Made by a program: the position numbers and the translations under genes. 34,406 nucleotides of DNA, from positions 1-34,406 of the forward strand of contig JAILPA010000067.1 of the NCBI GenBank assembly GCA_024690505.1. Direction: 5' to 3'. The notes below the pieces were generated by a model, which worked only from the letters and a program-made list of their open reading frames with translations, was not told the origin of the DNA and did not search any database. Positions 19,317 through 32,460 of the stretch are shown piece by piece. Positions within the stretch are counted from its first letter, which is position 1. The number at the start of each line of letters is the position of its first letter. This DNA is from Prevotella sp. Lineage in GTDB: Bacteria > Bacteroidota > Bacteroidia > Bacteroidales > Bacteroidaceae.

Positions 19317-19413
19317 GGTGCAATGTGTTACGGTGCACCGATTCTAGTATACGGCTCGGGAGGCTTCCACTCCTTGGCTTATATGACAATCAAATAAAAA
19401 TTTACAAACAGAA
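19317..19413 (+). promoter_or_regulatory. nusG-rplK spacer, candidate ribosomal-protein leader
   Basis: This 97-base spacer is longer and more structured than the other intergenic gaps of the ribosomal genes. GGTGCA (19317-19322) can pair with TGCACC (19334-19339). A second stem can form from GGAG and CTCC inside an outer TATA/TATA pair at ~19348-19385. Feedback by L1 on the rplKA message is known in other bacteria. I cannot confirm an L1-binding motif here. Confidence 0.35.
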
Positions 19414-19854
19414 ATGGCTAAAGAAGTTGCTGGATTAATCAAATTACAGATTAAAGGTGGCGCTGCAAATCCCTCGCCTCCCGTAGGACCTGCTCTGGGT
19501 TCAAAGGGTATCAACATCATGGGATTCTGCAAGGAGTTCAACGCCAGAACCCAGGATAAGGCAGGCAAGATTCTTCCTGTCGTTATCACATACTACACTG
19601 ACAAGTCATTCTCTTTCGTCATCAAGACTCCTCCCGCTGCAGTGCAACTGCTCGAAGCAGCTAAGGTGAAGAGCGGATCGGCAGAGCCCAACCGTAAGAA
19701 GGTGGCAAGCGTGACCTGGGATCAGGTGCGCACCATCGCTGAAGACAAGCTCGCCGACCTGAACTGCTTCACAGTGGAGTCGGCAATGAAAGTGATTGCT
19801 GGTACAGCTCGTAGCATGGGTATCACTGTACAAGGGGAGTTCCCTGGTAAATAA
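19414..19854 (+). CDS. rplK: 50S ribosomal protein L11
   Basis: This 146-residue protein has the L11 start ([27 protein letters not shown], with the proline-rich hinge [10 protein letters not shown]) and the C-terminal rRNA-binding domain ending [12 protein letters not shown]. It binds the GTPase-associated centre of 23S rRNA and is the contact point for stringent-response activation. It has normal length and its usual place before rplA. Confidence 0.99.
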   Translation: MAKEVAGLIKLQIKGGAANPSPPVGPALGSKGINIMGFCKEFNARTQDKAGKILPVVITYYTDKSFSFVIKTPPAAVQLLEAAKVKSGSAEPNRKKVASVTWDQVRTIAEDKLADLNCFTVESAMKVIAGTARSMGITVQGEFPGK

Positions 19855-19880
19855 CAATAACTTCAATTTTACACAAGACA

Positions 19881-20573
19881 ATGAGTAAACTGACAAAAAA
19901 TCAAAAGTTGGTAGCTGATAAGGTTGAAGCAGGGAAAGCATACTCTTTGAAGGAAGCAGCCGAATTGGTGAAGGAAATCACCACAACCAAGTTCAATGCT
20001 TCTGTGGATATCGATGTACGCTTGGGCGTTGATCCCCGTAAGGCCAACCAGATGGTTCGCGGCGTCGTATCGCTGCCGAACGGTACTGGCAAGGTCACTC
20101 GTGTTCTTGCCCTCTGTACGCCTGATCAGGAGGCTGCCGCAAAGGAAGCCGGAGCCGACTATGTAGGTCTTGACGAATACATCGACAAGATCAAGGGCGG
20201 CTGGACTGATGTTGATGTGATTATCACGATGCCCTCGTGCATGGGCAAGCTCGGCCCCTTGGGCCGCGTACTCGGTCCCCGCGGACTGATGCCTAACCCC
20301 AAGAGCGGCACCGTCACTATGGATGTTGCTAAGGCAGTGAAAGAAGTGAAGCAAGGTAAGATTGACTTCAAGGTCGACAAGACCGGTATCGTTCACGCTT
20401 CGATCGGCAAGGTAAGCTTTACCCCCGACCAGATTTTTGAGAACGCTAAGGAGTTCATCGCTACCATCATCAAGCTGAAACCCGCTGCCGCAAAAGGCAC
20501 GTACGTGAAGAGTATCTTCCTGTCAAGCACTATGAGTCTGGGTATCAAGGTAGATCCTAAATCAGTTGAATAA
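19881..20573 (+). CDS. rplA: 50S ribosomal protein L1
   Basis: This 230-residue protein has the L1 signatures: [20 protein letters not shown] in domain I and [29 protein letters not shown] across the hinge and domain II, then [22 protein letters not shown]. It forms the mobile L1 stalk and in other bacteria represses its own operon. Gaps are 26 bases to rplK and 20 bases to rplJ. Confidence 0.99.
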   Translation: MSKLTKNQKLVADKVEAGKAYSLKEAAELVKEITTTKFNASVDIDVRLGVDPRKANQMVRGVVSLPNGTGKVTRVLALCTPDQEAAAKEAGADYVGLDEYIDKIKGGWTDVDVIITMPSCMGKLGPLGRVLGPRGLMPNPKSGTVTMDVAKAVKEVKQGKIDFKVDKTGIVHASIGKVSFTPDQIFENAKEFIATIIKLKPAAAKGTYVKSIFLSSTMSLGIKVDPKSVE

Positions 20574-20593
20574 CTCGTTAAAAGATTAGACAA

Positions 20594-21115
20594 ATGAAAA
20601 AGGAATTAAAAGATACTATCATTGTAGAACTTGGTGAGAAACTGAAGGAGTTTCCCCATTTCTACCTCGTAGACCTGGCCGGACTCAATGCTGAGCAGAC
20701 AAGCGACTTGCGCCGCAACTGCTTCAAGAACGACATCAAGCTGCTCGTCGTAAAAAACAAGCTGCTCCACAAGGCCTTCGAGAAGGCAGAGGCAGATTAC
20801 ACACCGTTGTATGAGTGCTTGAAGGGCAACACCGCCTTGATGTTCGCACAGGTAGCAAACGCTCCCGCAAAGCTGCTGAAGGATTACAAGACCAAGAAGC
20901 AGGAGATTCCCGCACTGAAGGGTGCATACGCTGAGGAAAGTTTCTTCGTCGGAGCCGACAAGCTGGAAGAGCTGGTTGCTATCAAGAGCAAGAACGAACT
21001 GATTGCCGACGTCGTGGCTCTGCTGCAGTCGCCTATCAAGAACGTTATTTCGGGTCTTAATGCCGGAGGCAAGATACATGGCCTGCTTGACGCTATCGCT
21101 GAGCGTAACAAATAA
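20594..21115 (+). CDS. rplJ: 50S ribosomal protein L10
   Basis: This 173-residue protein has the L10 pattern: a helix-strand start, FYLVDLAGLNAEQTSDLRR, then KLLVVKNKLLHKAFE and a central TALMF strand. The C-terminal helix (NVISGLNAGGKIHGLLDAIAE) should bind L7/L12 dimers to form the stalk. Only 20 bases separate it from rplA, so the long autoregulatory leader of the E. coli rplJ message has no room here. Confidence 0.98.
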   Translation: MKKELKDTIIVELGEKLKEFPHFYLVDLAGLNAEQTSDLRRNCFKNDIKLLVVKNKLLHKAFEKAEADYTPLYECLKGNTALMFAQVANAPAKLLKDYKTKKQEIPALKGAYAEESFFVGADKLEELVAIKSKNELIADVVALLQSPIKNVISGLNAGGKIHGLLDAIAERNK

Positions 21116-21170
21116 CAAGCGACAAAGACAATAACATTAACATTAAAAAACAATTAAAATTTTCAATAAA

Positions 21171-21551
21171 ATGGCAGATATCAAAGCTATTGCAGAAGAG
21201 TTGGTAAACCTTACTGTGAAAGAAGTTAACGAGTTGGCAACGATCCTGAAGGACGAGTATGGAATTGAGCCCGCCGCTGCAGCCGTTGCAGTCGCTGCTG
21301 GTCCCGCTGCTGGTGGTGCTGAAGCCGCCGCTGAGGAGAAGACCTCTTTTGACGTTGTGCTGAAGTCGGCTGGTGCCGCTAAGCTGCAGGTCGTGAAGGC
21401 CGTGAAGGAAGCTTGTGGCCTTGGTCTGAAGGAAGCTAAGGATCTGGTTGATGGTGCTCCCGCCACTGTGAAGGAGGGCCTGTCGAAGGAAGAGGCTGAG
21501 AACCTGAAGAAGACCATCGAAGCCGCTGGTGCCGAGGTTGAGCTGAAGTAA
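21171..21551 (+). CDS. rplL: 50S ribosomal protein L7/L12
   Basis: This 126-residue protein has an N-terminal dimerisation helix ([23 protein letters not shown]), an alanine- and glycine-rich hinge (~residues 36-60) and the C-terminal factor-binding domain ([40 protein letters not shown]). It recruits EF-Tu, EF-G and IF2. The 55-base A-rich spacer before it may support the higher output needed for several copies per ribosome. A likely attenuator follows. Confidence 0.99.
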   Translation: MADIKAIAEELVNLTVKEVNELATILKDEYGIEPAAAAVAVAAGPAAGGAEAAAEEKTSFDVVLKSAGAAKLQVVKAVKEACGLGLKEAKDLVDGAPATVKEGLSKEEAENLKKTIEAAGAEVELK

Positions 21552-21575
21552 TATTAGCACGACAATAACCAAGTT

Positions 21576-21620
21576 GGTTGGGAGCTCTCAAGTAGAGGGT
21601 TCCCGACCTTTTCTTGTCTT
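21576..21620 (+). terminator. Attenuator/terminator between rplL and rpoB
   Basis: GGTTGGGAGCTCT (21576-21588) pairs with AGGGTTCCCGACC (21596-21608) over 13 pairs, three of them G-U. A T-rich run (TTTTCTTGTCTTTT) follows. In E. coli partial termination at this same place lowers rpoBC relative to ribosomal proteins. No promoter is evident before rpoB, so partial readthrough is the likely mode. Confidence 0.8.
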
Positions 21621-21626
21621 TTAATC

Positions 21627-21680
21627 CTAGATTGTCTAGATTCCCTAGATTATCTAGAGAAACCAGAACATCTAGAAACA
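21627..21680 (+). repeat. Tandem 9-bp repeat upstream of rpoB
   Basis: Six contiguous nine-base units are present: CTAGATTGT, CTAGATTCC, CTAGATTAT, CTAGAGAAA, CCAGAACAT and CTAGAAACA. Five of them begin CTAG. The array begins just after the rplL attenuator and ends 10 bases before the rpoB ATG, so it makes up most of the rpoB leader. Confidence 0.85.
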
Positions 21681-21690
21681 TTTATATTAT

Positions 21691-24600
21691 ATGACTTCAA
21701 AAGTAATAGACAACAGAGTAAACTTTGGCAGCGTCAAGAACCCGATGCCGTTACCGGATTTCCTCGATGTACAATTAAAGTCATTCAAGGACTTCCTGCA
21801 GTTGGACACACCGCCTGAGGAACGCAAGAACGACGGTTTGTATAAGGTGTTCGCCGAGAACTTCCCTATCACCGACACACGTAATAACTTCGTTCTTGAG
21901 TTCCTGGATTACTATATCGACCCGCCCCGCTACACCATCGACGAGTGTCTTGAGCGCGGCCTGACTTATAGTGTACCCTTGAAGGCCAAGCTCAAGCTGT
22001 ATTGTACCGACCCCGACCATGAGGAGTTCGGCACCGTGATTCAGGACGTCTTTCTGGGGCCCATCCCTTATATGACCGAGAATGGCACATTCGTCATTAA
22101 CGGAGCTGAGCGCGTGGTTGTTTCTCAGTTGCACCGCTCGCCCGGCGTGTTCTTCGGCCAAAGCGTCCATGCCAACGGCACGCTGCTCTATTCAGCCCGT
22201 ATCATCCCGTTCAAGGGCTCCTGGATTGAGTTCGCCACTGACATCAACAATGTCATGTACGCCTATATCGACCGTAAGAAGAAGTTGCCTGTTACTACAC
22301 TGCTGCGCGCCATCGGTTTCGAGACTGACAAGGAAGTGCTGCAGATATTCGACCTGGCCGAGGAGGTAAAGGTGAACAAGGCCGCCCTGAAGAAAGTAAT
22401 GGGCTGCAAACGTGCTGCCCGTGTGCTCAAGAGCTGGAACGAGGACTTCGTCGATGAGGACACCGGCGAGGTTGTGTCCATCGAGCGCAACGAGGTCATC
22501 ATGGACCGTGAGACTGAGATTACCGAAGACAACCTCATGGATATCCTTGAGAGCGGTGCCCAAACCATCCTTGTGCATAAGGACGAGGCTGTGGCTCAGG
22601 ACTACAGCATCATCTTCAACACACTGGCCAAAGACCCCAGCAACTCCGAAAAGGAGGCCGTGCTCTACATCTACCGCCAGCTGCGCAATGCCGACCCTGC
22701 CGATGATGCCAGTGCCCGCGAGGTCATTCAGAACCTCTTCTTCTCCGACAAGCGCTATGACCTGGGTGACGTAGGCCGCTACCGTATCAATAAGAAATTA
22801 GGTCTCGACACCGACATGAACATCCGTGTCCTGACCAAAGAAGATATCATTGAGATCATCAAGTATCTCATTCAGCTCATCAACTCCAAGGCCACCGTCG
22901 ACGATATCGACCACCTGTCGAACCGCCGTGTACGCACTGTAGGTGAGCAGCTGTCAAACCAGTTCTCAATAGGTTTGGCCCGAATGAGCCGTACCATCCG
23001 TGAACGCATGAATGTGCGTGACAACGAGGTGTTCACCCCCACGGAACTGATCAACGCCAAGACCATCTCGAGTGTCATCAACTCGTTCTTCGGAACGAAT
23101 CCCCTCTCACAGTTCATGGATCAGACCAACCCTCTGGCCGAGGTGACACACAAGCGCCGCCTCTCAGCACTGGGACCTGGCGGTCTGAGCCGCGAGCGTG
23201 CCGGCTTCGAGGTGCGCGACGTTCACTACACCCACTACGGTCGTCTCTGCCCGATTGAGAGTCCTGAAGGCCCGAACATCGGACTCATCTCGTCGCTGTG
23301 TGTGTACGCCAAGATCAACGAGCTGGGCTTCATTCAGACTCCCTACCGCAAAGTGGAGAACGGTGTGGCCAACCTGAACAACGACGAGATTGTGTACCTC
23401 ACAGCCGAAGAGGAAGCAAATTACGTCATCGGCCAGGGCAATGCTCCTCTGAACGATGACGGCACATTTATCCGCGACGTGGTGAAGTGCCGCCAGGATG
23501 CTGACTTCCCCGTGGTTCCCCCGTCGGAAGTAAACCTGATGGACGTCTCACCCCAGCAGATTGCCTCTATAGCCGCATCGCTCATCCCCTTCCTGGAGCA
23601 CGATGATGCCCACCGCGCCCTTATGGGATCGAACATGATGCGCCAGGCAGTGCCTCTGCTTCACAACGAAGCCCCCATTGTAGGAACAGGCATCGAGAAG
23701 CAAGTCTGTGAAGACTCGCGCACCATGATAACCGCTGAAGGCGACGGTGTGGTGGAATATGTCGATGCCACAACTATCCGCATCCTCTACGACCGCACCG
23801 AGGACGAGGAGTTCGTCAGCTTCGAGCCCGCTTTGAAGGAATATCGCATCTCTAAGTTCCGCCGCACCAACCAGAACATGACCATTGACCTGCGTCCTAT
23901 CTGCGACAAAGGCCAGCGTGTGAAGAAAGGCGACATCCTGACCGAAGGCTATGCCACCGAGAACGGTGAGCTGGCCCTGGGCCGTAACCTGCTGGTGGCT
24001 TACATGCCTTGGAAGGGTTACAACTATGAGGACGCCATTGTGCTCAACGAGCGCATCGTCCGCGAGGACATCCTCACATCGGTTCACGTTGACGAGTATT
24101 CCCTCGACGTCCGCGAGACGAAACGCGGTGTTGAGGAGTTCACTTCCGATATTCCCAATGTCAGCGAGGAGGCCACCAAAGACCTCGACGAAAACGGCGT
24201 CATCCGTGTAGGAGCCCGTGTCGAGCCGGGCGACATCCTGATTGGTAAGATTTCACCTAAGGGCGAAAGCGATCCGTCGCCTGAAGAGAAGTTGCTCCGC
24301 GCCATCTTCGGCGACAAGGCCGGTGACGTGAAAGACTCTTCGCTGAAGGCCAACCCATCGCTCACTGGCGTCATTATCGACAAGAAACTCTTTGCCCGTG
24401 CCATCAAGACCCGTCAGACCAAGCTCCAGGACAAGCAGATCCTGACCAAGATTGACGAGGAATACGAGGCTAAGGTAGAAGACTTGAAGGACATCCTGAT
24501 TGACAAGCTTGCCGAGCTGACAAAGGGTAAGACCTCTCAAGGTGTGAAGGACTACACTGGCGCTGAGGTCATCTCAAAGGGCTCTAAGTTTACGATGACA

Positions 24601-25503
24601 GCCCTGAAGAATCTGGAATACGGCGACATTCAGACAAACCGCTGGACGAACGACGAGCACAAGAACGAGCTCATCACGAAGCTCATCATCAACTACATGA
24701 AGAAGTACAAGCTGCTCGATGCCGAGATGAAGCGCAAGAAGTTCGCCATCACCATTGGCGACGAGCTGCCCTCTGGCATTCTTCAAATGGCCAAGGTCTA
24801 TGTGGCCAAGAAGCGTAAGATCGGCGTCGGCGACAAGCTGGCCGGCCGTCACGGCAACAAGGGCATCGTGTCGAAGGTGGTGCGTCAGGAAGACATGCCG
24901 TTCCTCGAGGACGGTCGTCCCGTCGACTTGGTGCTGAACCCGCTGGGTGTGCCTTCACGTATGAACCTCGGACAGATTTTCGAGGCTATCCTCGGTGCTG
25001 CCGGTAAGCGCCTCGGTGTGAAGTTCGCCACTCCCATCTTCGACGGTGCGAAACTCGATGACCTGGCAGCATGGACCGACAAGGCCGGCCTGCCCCGCCT
25101 CTGCTCCACCCACCTGTATGACGGCGAGACGGGCGAGAAGTTCGACCAGCCTGCCACTGTGGGTATCACCTACTTCCTCAAGCTCGGCCACATGGTAGAG
25201 GACAAGATGCACGCCCGCTCCATTGGCCCGTACAGCCTCATCACCCAGCAGCCCCTTGGCGGTAAAGCCCAGTTCGGTGGCCAGCGCTTCGGTGAGATGG
25301 AAGTCTGGGCACTGGAGGCCTTTGGTGCCAGCCATGTGCTGCAGGAGATTCTTACCATCAAGTCTGATGATACGGTGGGACGCTCGAAGGCCTACGAGGC
25401 CATTGTCAAAGGCGAGCCGATGCCCACACCTGGCATCCCCGAGTCTCTCAACGTGCTGCTCCACGAGCTGCGTGGTCTCGGACTCAGTGTCACCCTCGAC
25501 TAA
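21691..25503 (+). CDS. rpoB: RNA polymerase beta subunit
   Basis: This 1270-residue catalytic subunit carries the fork loop and rifampicin pocket ([26 protein letters not shown]) and the active-site segments ([56 protein letters not shown]). D477, H487 and S492 correspond to E. coli D516, H526 and S531, and all are the rifampicin-sensitive type. It is slightly shorter than the E. coli protein. Upstream are an attenuator and a 9-bp tandem array; the 42-base gap to rpoC holds another tandem array. Confidence 0.99.
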   Translation: MTSKVIDNRVNFGSVKNPMPLPDFLDVQLKSFKDFLQLDTPPEERKNDGLYKVFAENFPITDTRNNFVLEFLDYYIDPPRYTIDECLERGLTYSVPLKAKLKLYCTDPDHEEFGTVIQDVFLGPIPYMTENGTFVINGAERVVVSQLHRSPGVFFGQSVHANGTLLYSARIIPFKGSWIEFATDINNVMYAYIDRKKKLPVTTLLRAIGFETDKEVLQIFDLAEEVKVNKAALKKVMGCKRAARVLKSWNEDFVDEDTGEVVSIERNEVIMDRETEITEDNLMDILESGAQTILVHKDEAVAQDYSIIFNTLAKDPSNSEKEAVLYIYRQLRNADPADDASAREVIQNLFFSDKRYDLGDVGRYRINKKLGLDTDMNIRVLTKEDIIEIIKYLIQLINSKATVDDIDHLSNRRVRTVGEQLSNQFSIGLARMSRTIRERMNVRDNEVFTPTELINAKTISSVINSFFGTNPLSQFMDQTNPLAEVTHKRRLSALGPGGLSRERAGFEVRDVHYTHYGRLCPIESPEGPNIGLISSLCVYAKINELGFIQTPYRKVENGVANLNNDEIVYLTAEEEANYVIGQGNAPLNDDGTFIRDVVKCRQDADFPVVPPSEVNLMDVSPQQIASIAASLIPFLEHDDAHRALMGSNMMRQAVPLLHNEAPIVGTGIEKQVCEDSRTMITAEGDGVVEYVDATTIRILYDRTEDEEFVSFEPALKEYRISKFRRTNQNMTIDLRPICDKGQRVKKGDILTEGYATENGELALGRNLLVAYMPWKGYNYEDAIVLNERIVREDILTSVHVDEYSLDVRETKRGVEEFTSDIPNVSEEATKDLDENGVIRVGARVEPGDILIGKISPKGESDPSPEEKLLRAIFGDKAGDVKDSSLKANPSLTGVIIDKKLFARAIKTRQTKLQDKQILTKIDEEYEAKVEDLKDILIDKLAELTKGKTSQGVKDYTGAEVISKGSKFTMTALKNLEYGDIQTNRWTNDEHKNELITKLIINYMKKYKLLDAEMKRKKFAITIGDELPSGILQMAKVYVAKKRKIGVGDKLAGRHGNKGIVSKVVRQEDMPFLEDGRPVDLVLNPLGVPSRMNLGQIFEAILGAAGKRLGVKFATPIFDGAKLDDLAAWTDKAGLPRLCSTHLYDGETGEKFDQPATVGITYFLKLGHMVEDKMHARSIGPYSLITQQPLGGKAQFGGQRFGEMEVWALEAFGASHVLQEILTIKSDDTVGRSKAYEAIVKGEPMPTPGIPESLNVLLHELRGLGLSVTLD

Positions 25504-25504
25504 G

Positions 25505-25539
25505 CGTAATCGTAAATCGTAAATTTGTAAATCGTAAAT
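25505..25539 (+). repeat. Tandem 7-bp repeat between rpoB and rpoC
   Basis: CGTAAT, CGTAAAT, CGTAAAT, TTGTAAAT and CGTAAAT follow one another, then TGAAAT and the rpoC ATG at 25546. The period is seven bases with one unit of six and one of eight. Confidence 0.8.
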
Positions 25540-25545
25540 TGAAAT

Positions 25546-29874
<4,329 letters not shown>

Positions 29875-29907
29875 TCTCGTTAATACACATCCAACACATA
29901 ACAGTAA

Positions 29908-29941
29908 AGGGCACCTTCCCATTTTGGGAGGGTGTCTTTTT
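29908..29941 (+). terminator. Intrinsic terminator of the rpoBC operon
   Basis: GGCACCTTCCC (29910-29920) pairs with GGGAGGGTGTC (29926-29936) with one G-U pair and one mismatch. The loop is ATTTT and five T follow. It lies about 35 bases after the rpoC stop. Confidence 0.85.
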
Positions 29942-29972
29942 GTTATACCTTGAGTGATTATTTCCTCATTCC

Positions 29973-30004
29973 TTTGGTCGTTTTGATAATTGTTTGTACT
30001 TTTG
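29973..30004 (+). promoter_or_regulatory. Promoter for the TPR/HTH regulator gene
   Basis: TTTG (29973-29976), a 20-base spacer and TACTTTTG (29997-30004) match the Bacteroidetes consensus. The ATG at 30031 is 26 bases downstream. This excludes the longer in-frame reading from GTG 29932, which would start inside the rpoC terminator. Confidence 0.75.
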
Positions 30005-30030
30005 TAGCTGTTAACCATGAGAAAAGCAGA

Positions 30031-31782
30031 ATGCACTGCCATTTACGCCACTACACTCTCTACGTCGTAGCAATCATCCTTGGGGGATTGCTGTCCGTCG
30101 TTGCCTGCGACAGCAGCAGCCGGCGGGCTGCCATGCTGGCCGTCCTCGACGAGGCCGACAGTCTGAACCGCAACTACATCCCCATCACCTCCGACAGCCT
30201 CCTTCTGGAAGCCACTGGCTATTTCGACAGCCACGGCACACCCAACGAGCGTCTCCGTGCCCATTACCTCCTTGGCTGTGCCTATCGCGATATGGAAGAG
30301 GCGCCACGTGCCATCGAATGTTTCCTCGATGCTATTGCCAAGGCTGATACTGTAGGTAATGACTGTAACTACCATGTATTGGCATGTGTCTATGCCCAGT
30401 TAGCGAATATCTATCATCAGCTGTTACTTTTCAGCCAAGAAATAGAAGCACGCAGACTGTCTGCATATTATGAAAAGCTTTCTGGTAATATTTACTTTGC
30501 TCTCTATGAGAATAAGATGAGCGCAGGAGCCTATATACTCCTAAACAAGGAAGATAGTGCAGAAATACTCCTTCAGAATGTGATACGCCTTTACAGAGAA
30601 AATGGATATGAACAGGATGCAATACAAGCTTCCAACATGCTACTATATATCTATATCAATCATTCAAATCACCTTCCTGAAGTTAGGAACTTGATAAATC
30701 AGTATGAAGAAAAGTCTAATCACTTCGATGAGTTTCACGAACTACATGGTACTTTCAAACAATTTTACTATTATAAAGGAATGTACTACGAAAGAGTCCA
30801 TCAGTTGGATTCGGCAGAGTTATATTATAGAAAGATCTGTCATCCTGAAATGGGCATTACCTCAGAAAGTTCCATGTACAAAGGCCTTCTCAGCGTATTC
30901 ACAAAACTTCATCAGGCTGACTCCATTGCTAAGTATGCACAACTGTACTGTACAACCAACGACTCATCTATCGCTATAAAGGATCAGGAACGGACTGCCC
31001 AGATGGCCACCAGCTATAACTATAACCGATACCAGAAACAAGCACTTGACAATGCCAGAACTGCCAATCAGCGCCTATATATTGTTGTTGCGCTGTTGTC
31101 CGTTGTTATTCTTGGCATCATCACTGCTTTCTTCTTTTATCAACAATACAAGAGGAAGAAAAAGGTATTGGAGGAGCTGGAAAGAGAATATGAGGAAGCA
31201 CAAAACAACTTCGTTAGAATAAAGAGACAATTGCAACAATTGGATGAGAAGTACAAGGACGTGTTAAATTCTCTCCAAAAAGAGGATACAGAGTCACAAG
31301 CCATCATTACTAAGCTCAATGACCAGCATGAGGCGGAAAAGGAACAACTGACCCAGGAGCTTCATTCATATACGGAAAGGGTTGAACTTCTGGAACGTCA
31401 GCTCAAAATCTCTCAATATGCAAGAGCCTCCCTGCCTTTCCTCAACCTTGGCATCGTCAGGCGCATCAAGCTCTATGCTGAAGACGGTAGACGACAATTA
31501 AGTGAAAATGACTTGAACACCCTTGCCGATGCCGTCAAGGAACATTTTCCTGACCTCACGACCGACTTGGAGGGCGCACCAGCCATCACGCCCCTTGCAA
31601 AAAACGTGTGCTTGCTGGCAATGCTCAACCTGAAGCCGGGAGAGATCGTCAATTTGCTTGGAATTTCCTCCTCACAGGTAAGTAACCTGCGCAAGGATAT
31701 CAATGCAACATTGTTCCATGAAAACACGACACGTACATTATATCAGAATCTTTCCCAGCGTTACAAGATTCTTTCTTCCTAA
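30031..31782 (+). CDS. Membrane-anchored TPR / coiled-coil / HTH regulator
   Basis: Starting at ATG 30031, the product has 583 residues. It has a lipoprotein-type signal (VVAIILGGLLSVVAC, C26), then helical TPR-like repeats (~27-345, for example RAHYLLGCAYRDMEEAPRAIECFLDAI at ~74). One transmembrane segment follows (~348-373, IVVALLSVVILGIITAFFFY), then a long coiled coil (~376-458). The C-terminal domain ends in a LuxR-like helix-turn-helix (~519-562, LNLKPGEIVNLLGISSSQVSNLRKDI). There is no kinase or receiver domain. The layout suggests a one-component sensor: periplasmic TPR input, cytoplasmic DNA-binding output. The first ~105 codons are GC-rich and the rest is clearly AT-rich. It precedes a DUF3244-like gene and an SpvB-like gene that it may control; that is inference. 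Confidence 0.85.
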   Translation: MHCHLRHYTLYVVAIILGGLLSVVACDSSSRRAAMLAVLDEADSLNRNYIPITSDSLLLEATGYFDSHGTPNERLRAHYLLGCAYRDMEEAPRAIECFLDAIAKADTVGNDCNYHVLACVYAQLANIYHQLLLFSQEIEARRLSAYYEKLSGNIYFALYENKMSAGAYILLNKEDSAEILLQNVIRLYRENGYEQDAIQASNMLLYIYINHSNHLPEVRNLINQYEEKSNHFDEFHELHGTFKQFYYYKGMYYERVHQLDSAELYYRKICHPEMGITSESSMYKGLLSVFTKLHQADSIAKYAQLYCTTNDSSIAIKDQERTAQMATSYNYNRYQKQALDNARTANQRLYIVVALLSVVILGIITAFFFYQQYKRKKKVLEELEREYEEAQNNFVRIKRQLQQLDEKYKDVLNSLQKEDTESQAIITKLNDQHEAEKEQLTQELHSYTERVELLERQLKISQYARASLPFLNLGIVRRIKLYAEDGRRQLSENDLNTLADAVKEHFPDLTTDLEGAPAITPLAKNVCLLAMLNLKPGEIVNLLGISSSQVSNLRKDINATLFHENTTRTLYQNLSQRYKILSS

Positions 31783-31842
31783 AATCTGTTTTTGGGCATC
31801 TGTGCCCTAAAAGTGAAAAAGCAGTGTAAAATTATTCCGATT

Positions 31843-31881
31843 CGCCAGATTGCCATTAAACAATGGGAATCCGGCGTTTTT
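31843..31881 (+). terminator. Terminator after the regulator gene
   Basis: 31843-31857 pairs with 31862-31876 as CGCC/GGCG, GATT/AATC and CCATT/AATGG, with two single mismatches and a short loop. TTTTT follows. A weaker hairpin (GGGCA/TGCCC, 31794-31807) lies before it. Confidence 0.75.
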
Positions 31882-31952
31882 CTTATGCTCTTTTCTTAGG
31901 AAGTTCTGCTTTTATTTCCATTTTTGTCGCATCTGAATCATCTTATATAATC

Positions 31953-31960
31953 TATCTTTG
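31953..31960 (+). promoter_or_regulatory. -7 box for the DUF3244-like gene
   Basis: TATCTTTG fits TAnnTTTG and lies 29 bases before the ATG at 31990. A correctly spaced -33 TTTG is not seen. Confidence 0.55.
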
Positions 31961-31989
31961 CAGCATTAACTTTCTAAACAATAATTGCT

Positions 31990-32352
31990 ATGAAAAGAAA
32001 TTCTTTTATCCTGTTGGCAGTAGTGGCCATGTTATCGTTTTTTAATGCTCGTGTGAATGCTGATCCTGTAGAGGTACAGCTTGAGGTGGGCTATATTGAC
32101 CCTACTTATGATCAAGAAGTACCACATCGTAACCCCGTCCCTGAAGTGAGTATCGATGGTTATACATTAATATTTAGCACTCCTTGTGACGGTTGCCTGC
32201 TTCGCATCGTCAATGAAGATGGAGGCGTAGAGTATTCCACTATCATCCCTACTGGTGCAACCACTTTGGTTCTTCCCTCCTACCTCAGTGGCGACTACGA
32301 GTTGCAAATCATCAGCGGCAGCTATATTTTCTATGGAGATATTACGTTGTAG
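31990..32352 (+). CDS. Small secreted protein, DUF3244-like
   Basis: This 120-residue protein has a signal peptide (KRNSFILLAVVAMLSFFNARVNA, cleavage before DPV). The mature part is a single beta-sandwich: PVPEVSIDGYTLIFSTPCDGCLLRIVNEDGG, then STIIPTGATTLVLPSYLSGDYELQIISG. This is the pattern of the short DUF3244 proteins frequent in Bacteroidales. Function is unknown. C66 and C69, in the CDGC motif of the mature domain, could form a disulphide or bind metal. It has its own promoter and lies between the regulator and the SpvB-like gene. Confidence 0.8.
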   Translation: MKRNSFILLAVVAMLSFFNARVNADPVEVQLEVGYIDPTYDQEVPHRNPVPEVSIDGYTLIFSTPCDGCLLRIVNEDGGVEYSTIIPTGATTLVLPSYLSGDYELQIISGSYIFYGDITL

Positions 32353-32417
32353 TTACATAACCAATACAAATTATTCATAAGAGAATAGGAATTAAGCGGA
32401 TGTTTTTATCAAAATAA

Positions 32418-32449
32418 TTTGTTTATATTTTATTAAATTCGTATTTTTG
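32418..32449 (+). promoter_or_regulatory. Promoter for the SpvB-like gene
   Basis: TTTG (32418-32421), a 20-base spacer and TATTTTTG (32442-32449) match the Bacteroidetes consensus. The ATG at 32461 is only 11 bases downstream of the -7 box, so the leader is very short. Confidence 0.7.
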
Positions 32450-32460
32450 CACTGTGTAGT

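Noticed and set aside
29932..30030. N-terminal extension of the TPR/HTH regulator from GTG 29932
   Set aside because: It would start within the rpoC terminator and upstream of a consensus promoter; the ATG at 30031 gives a proper lipoprotein signal.
31863..32045. 60-codon frame before the DUF3244-like gene
   Set aside because: Starts inside a terminator stem and overlaps the promoter and start of the real gene in another frame.
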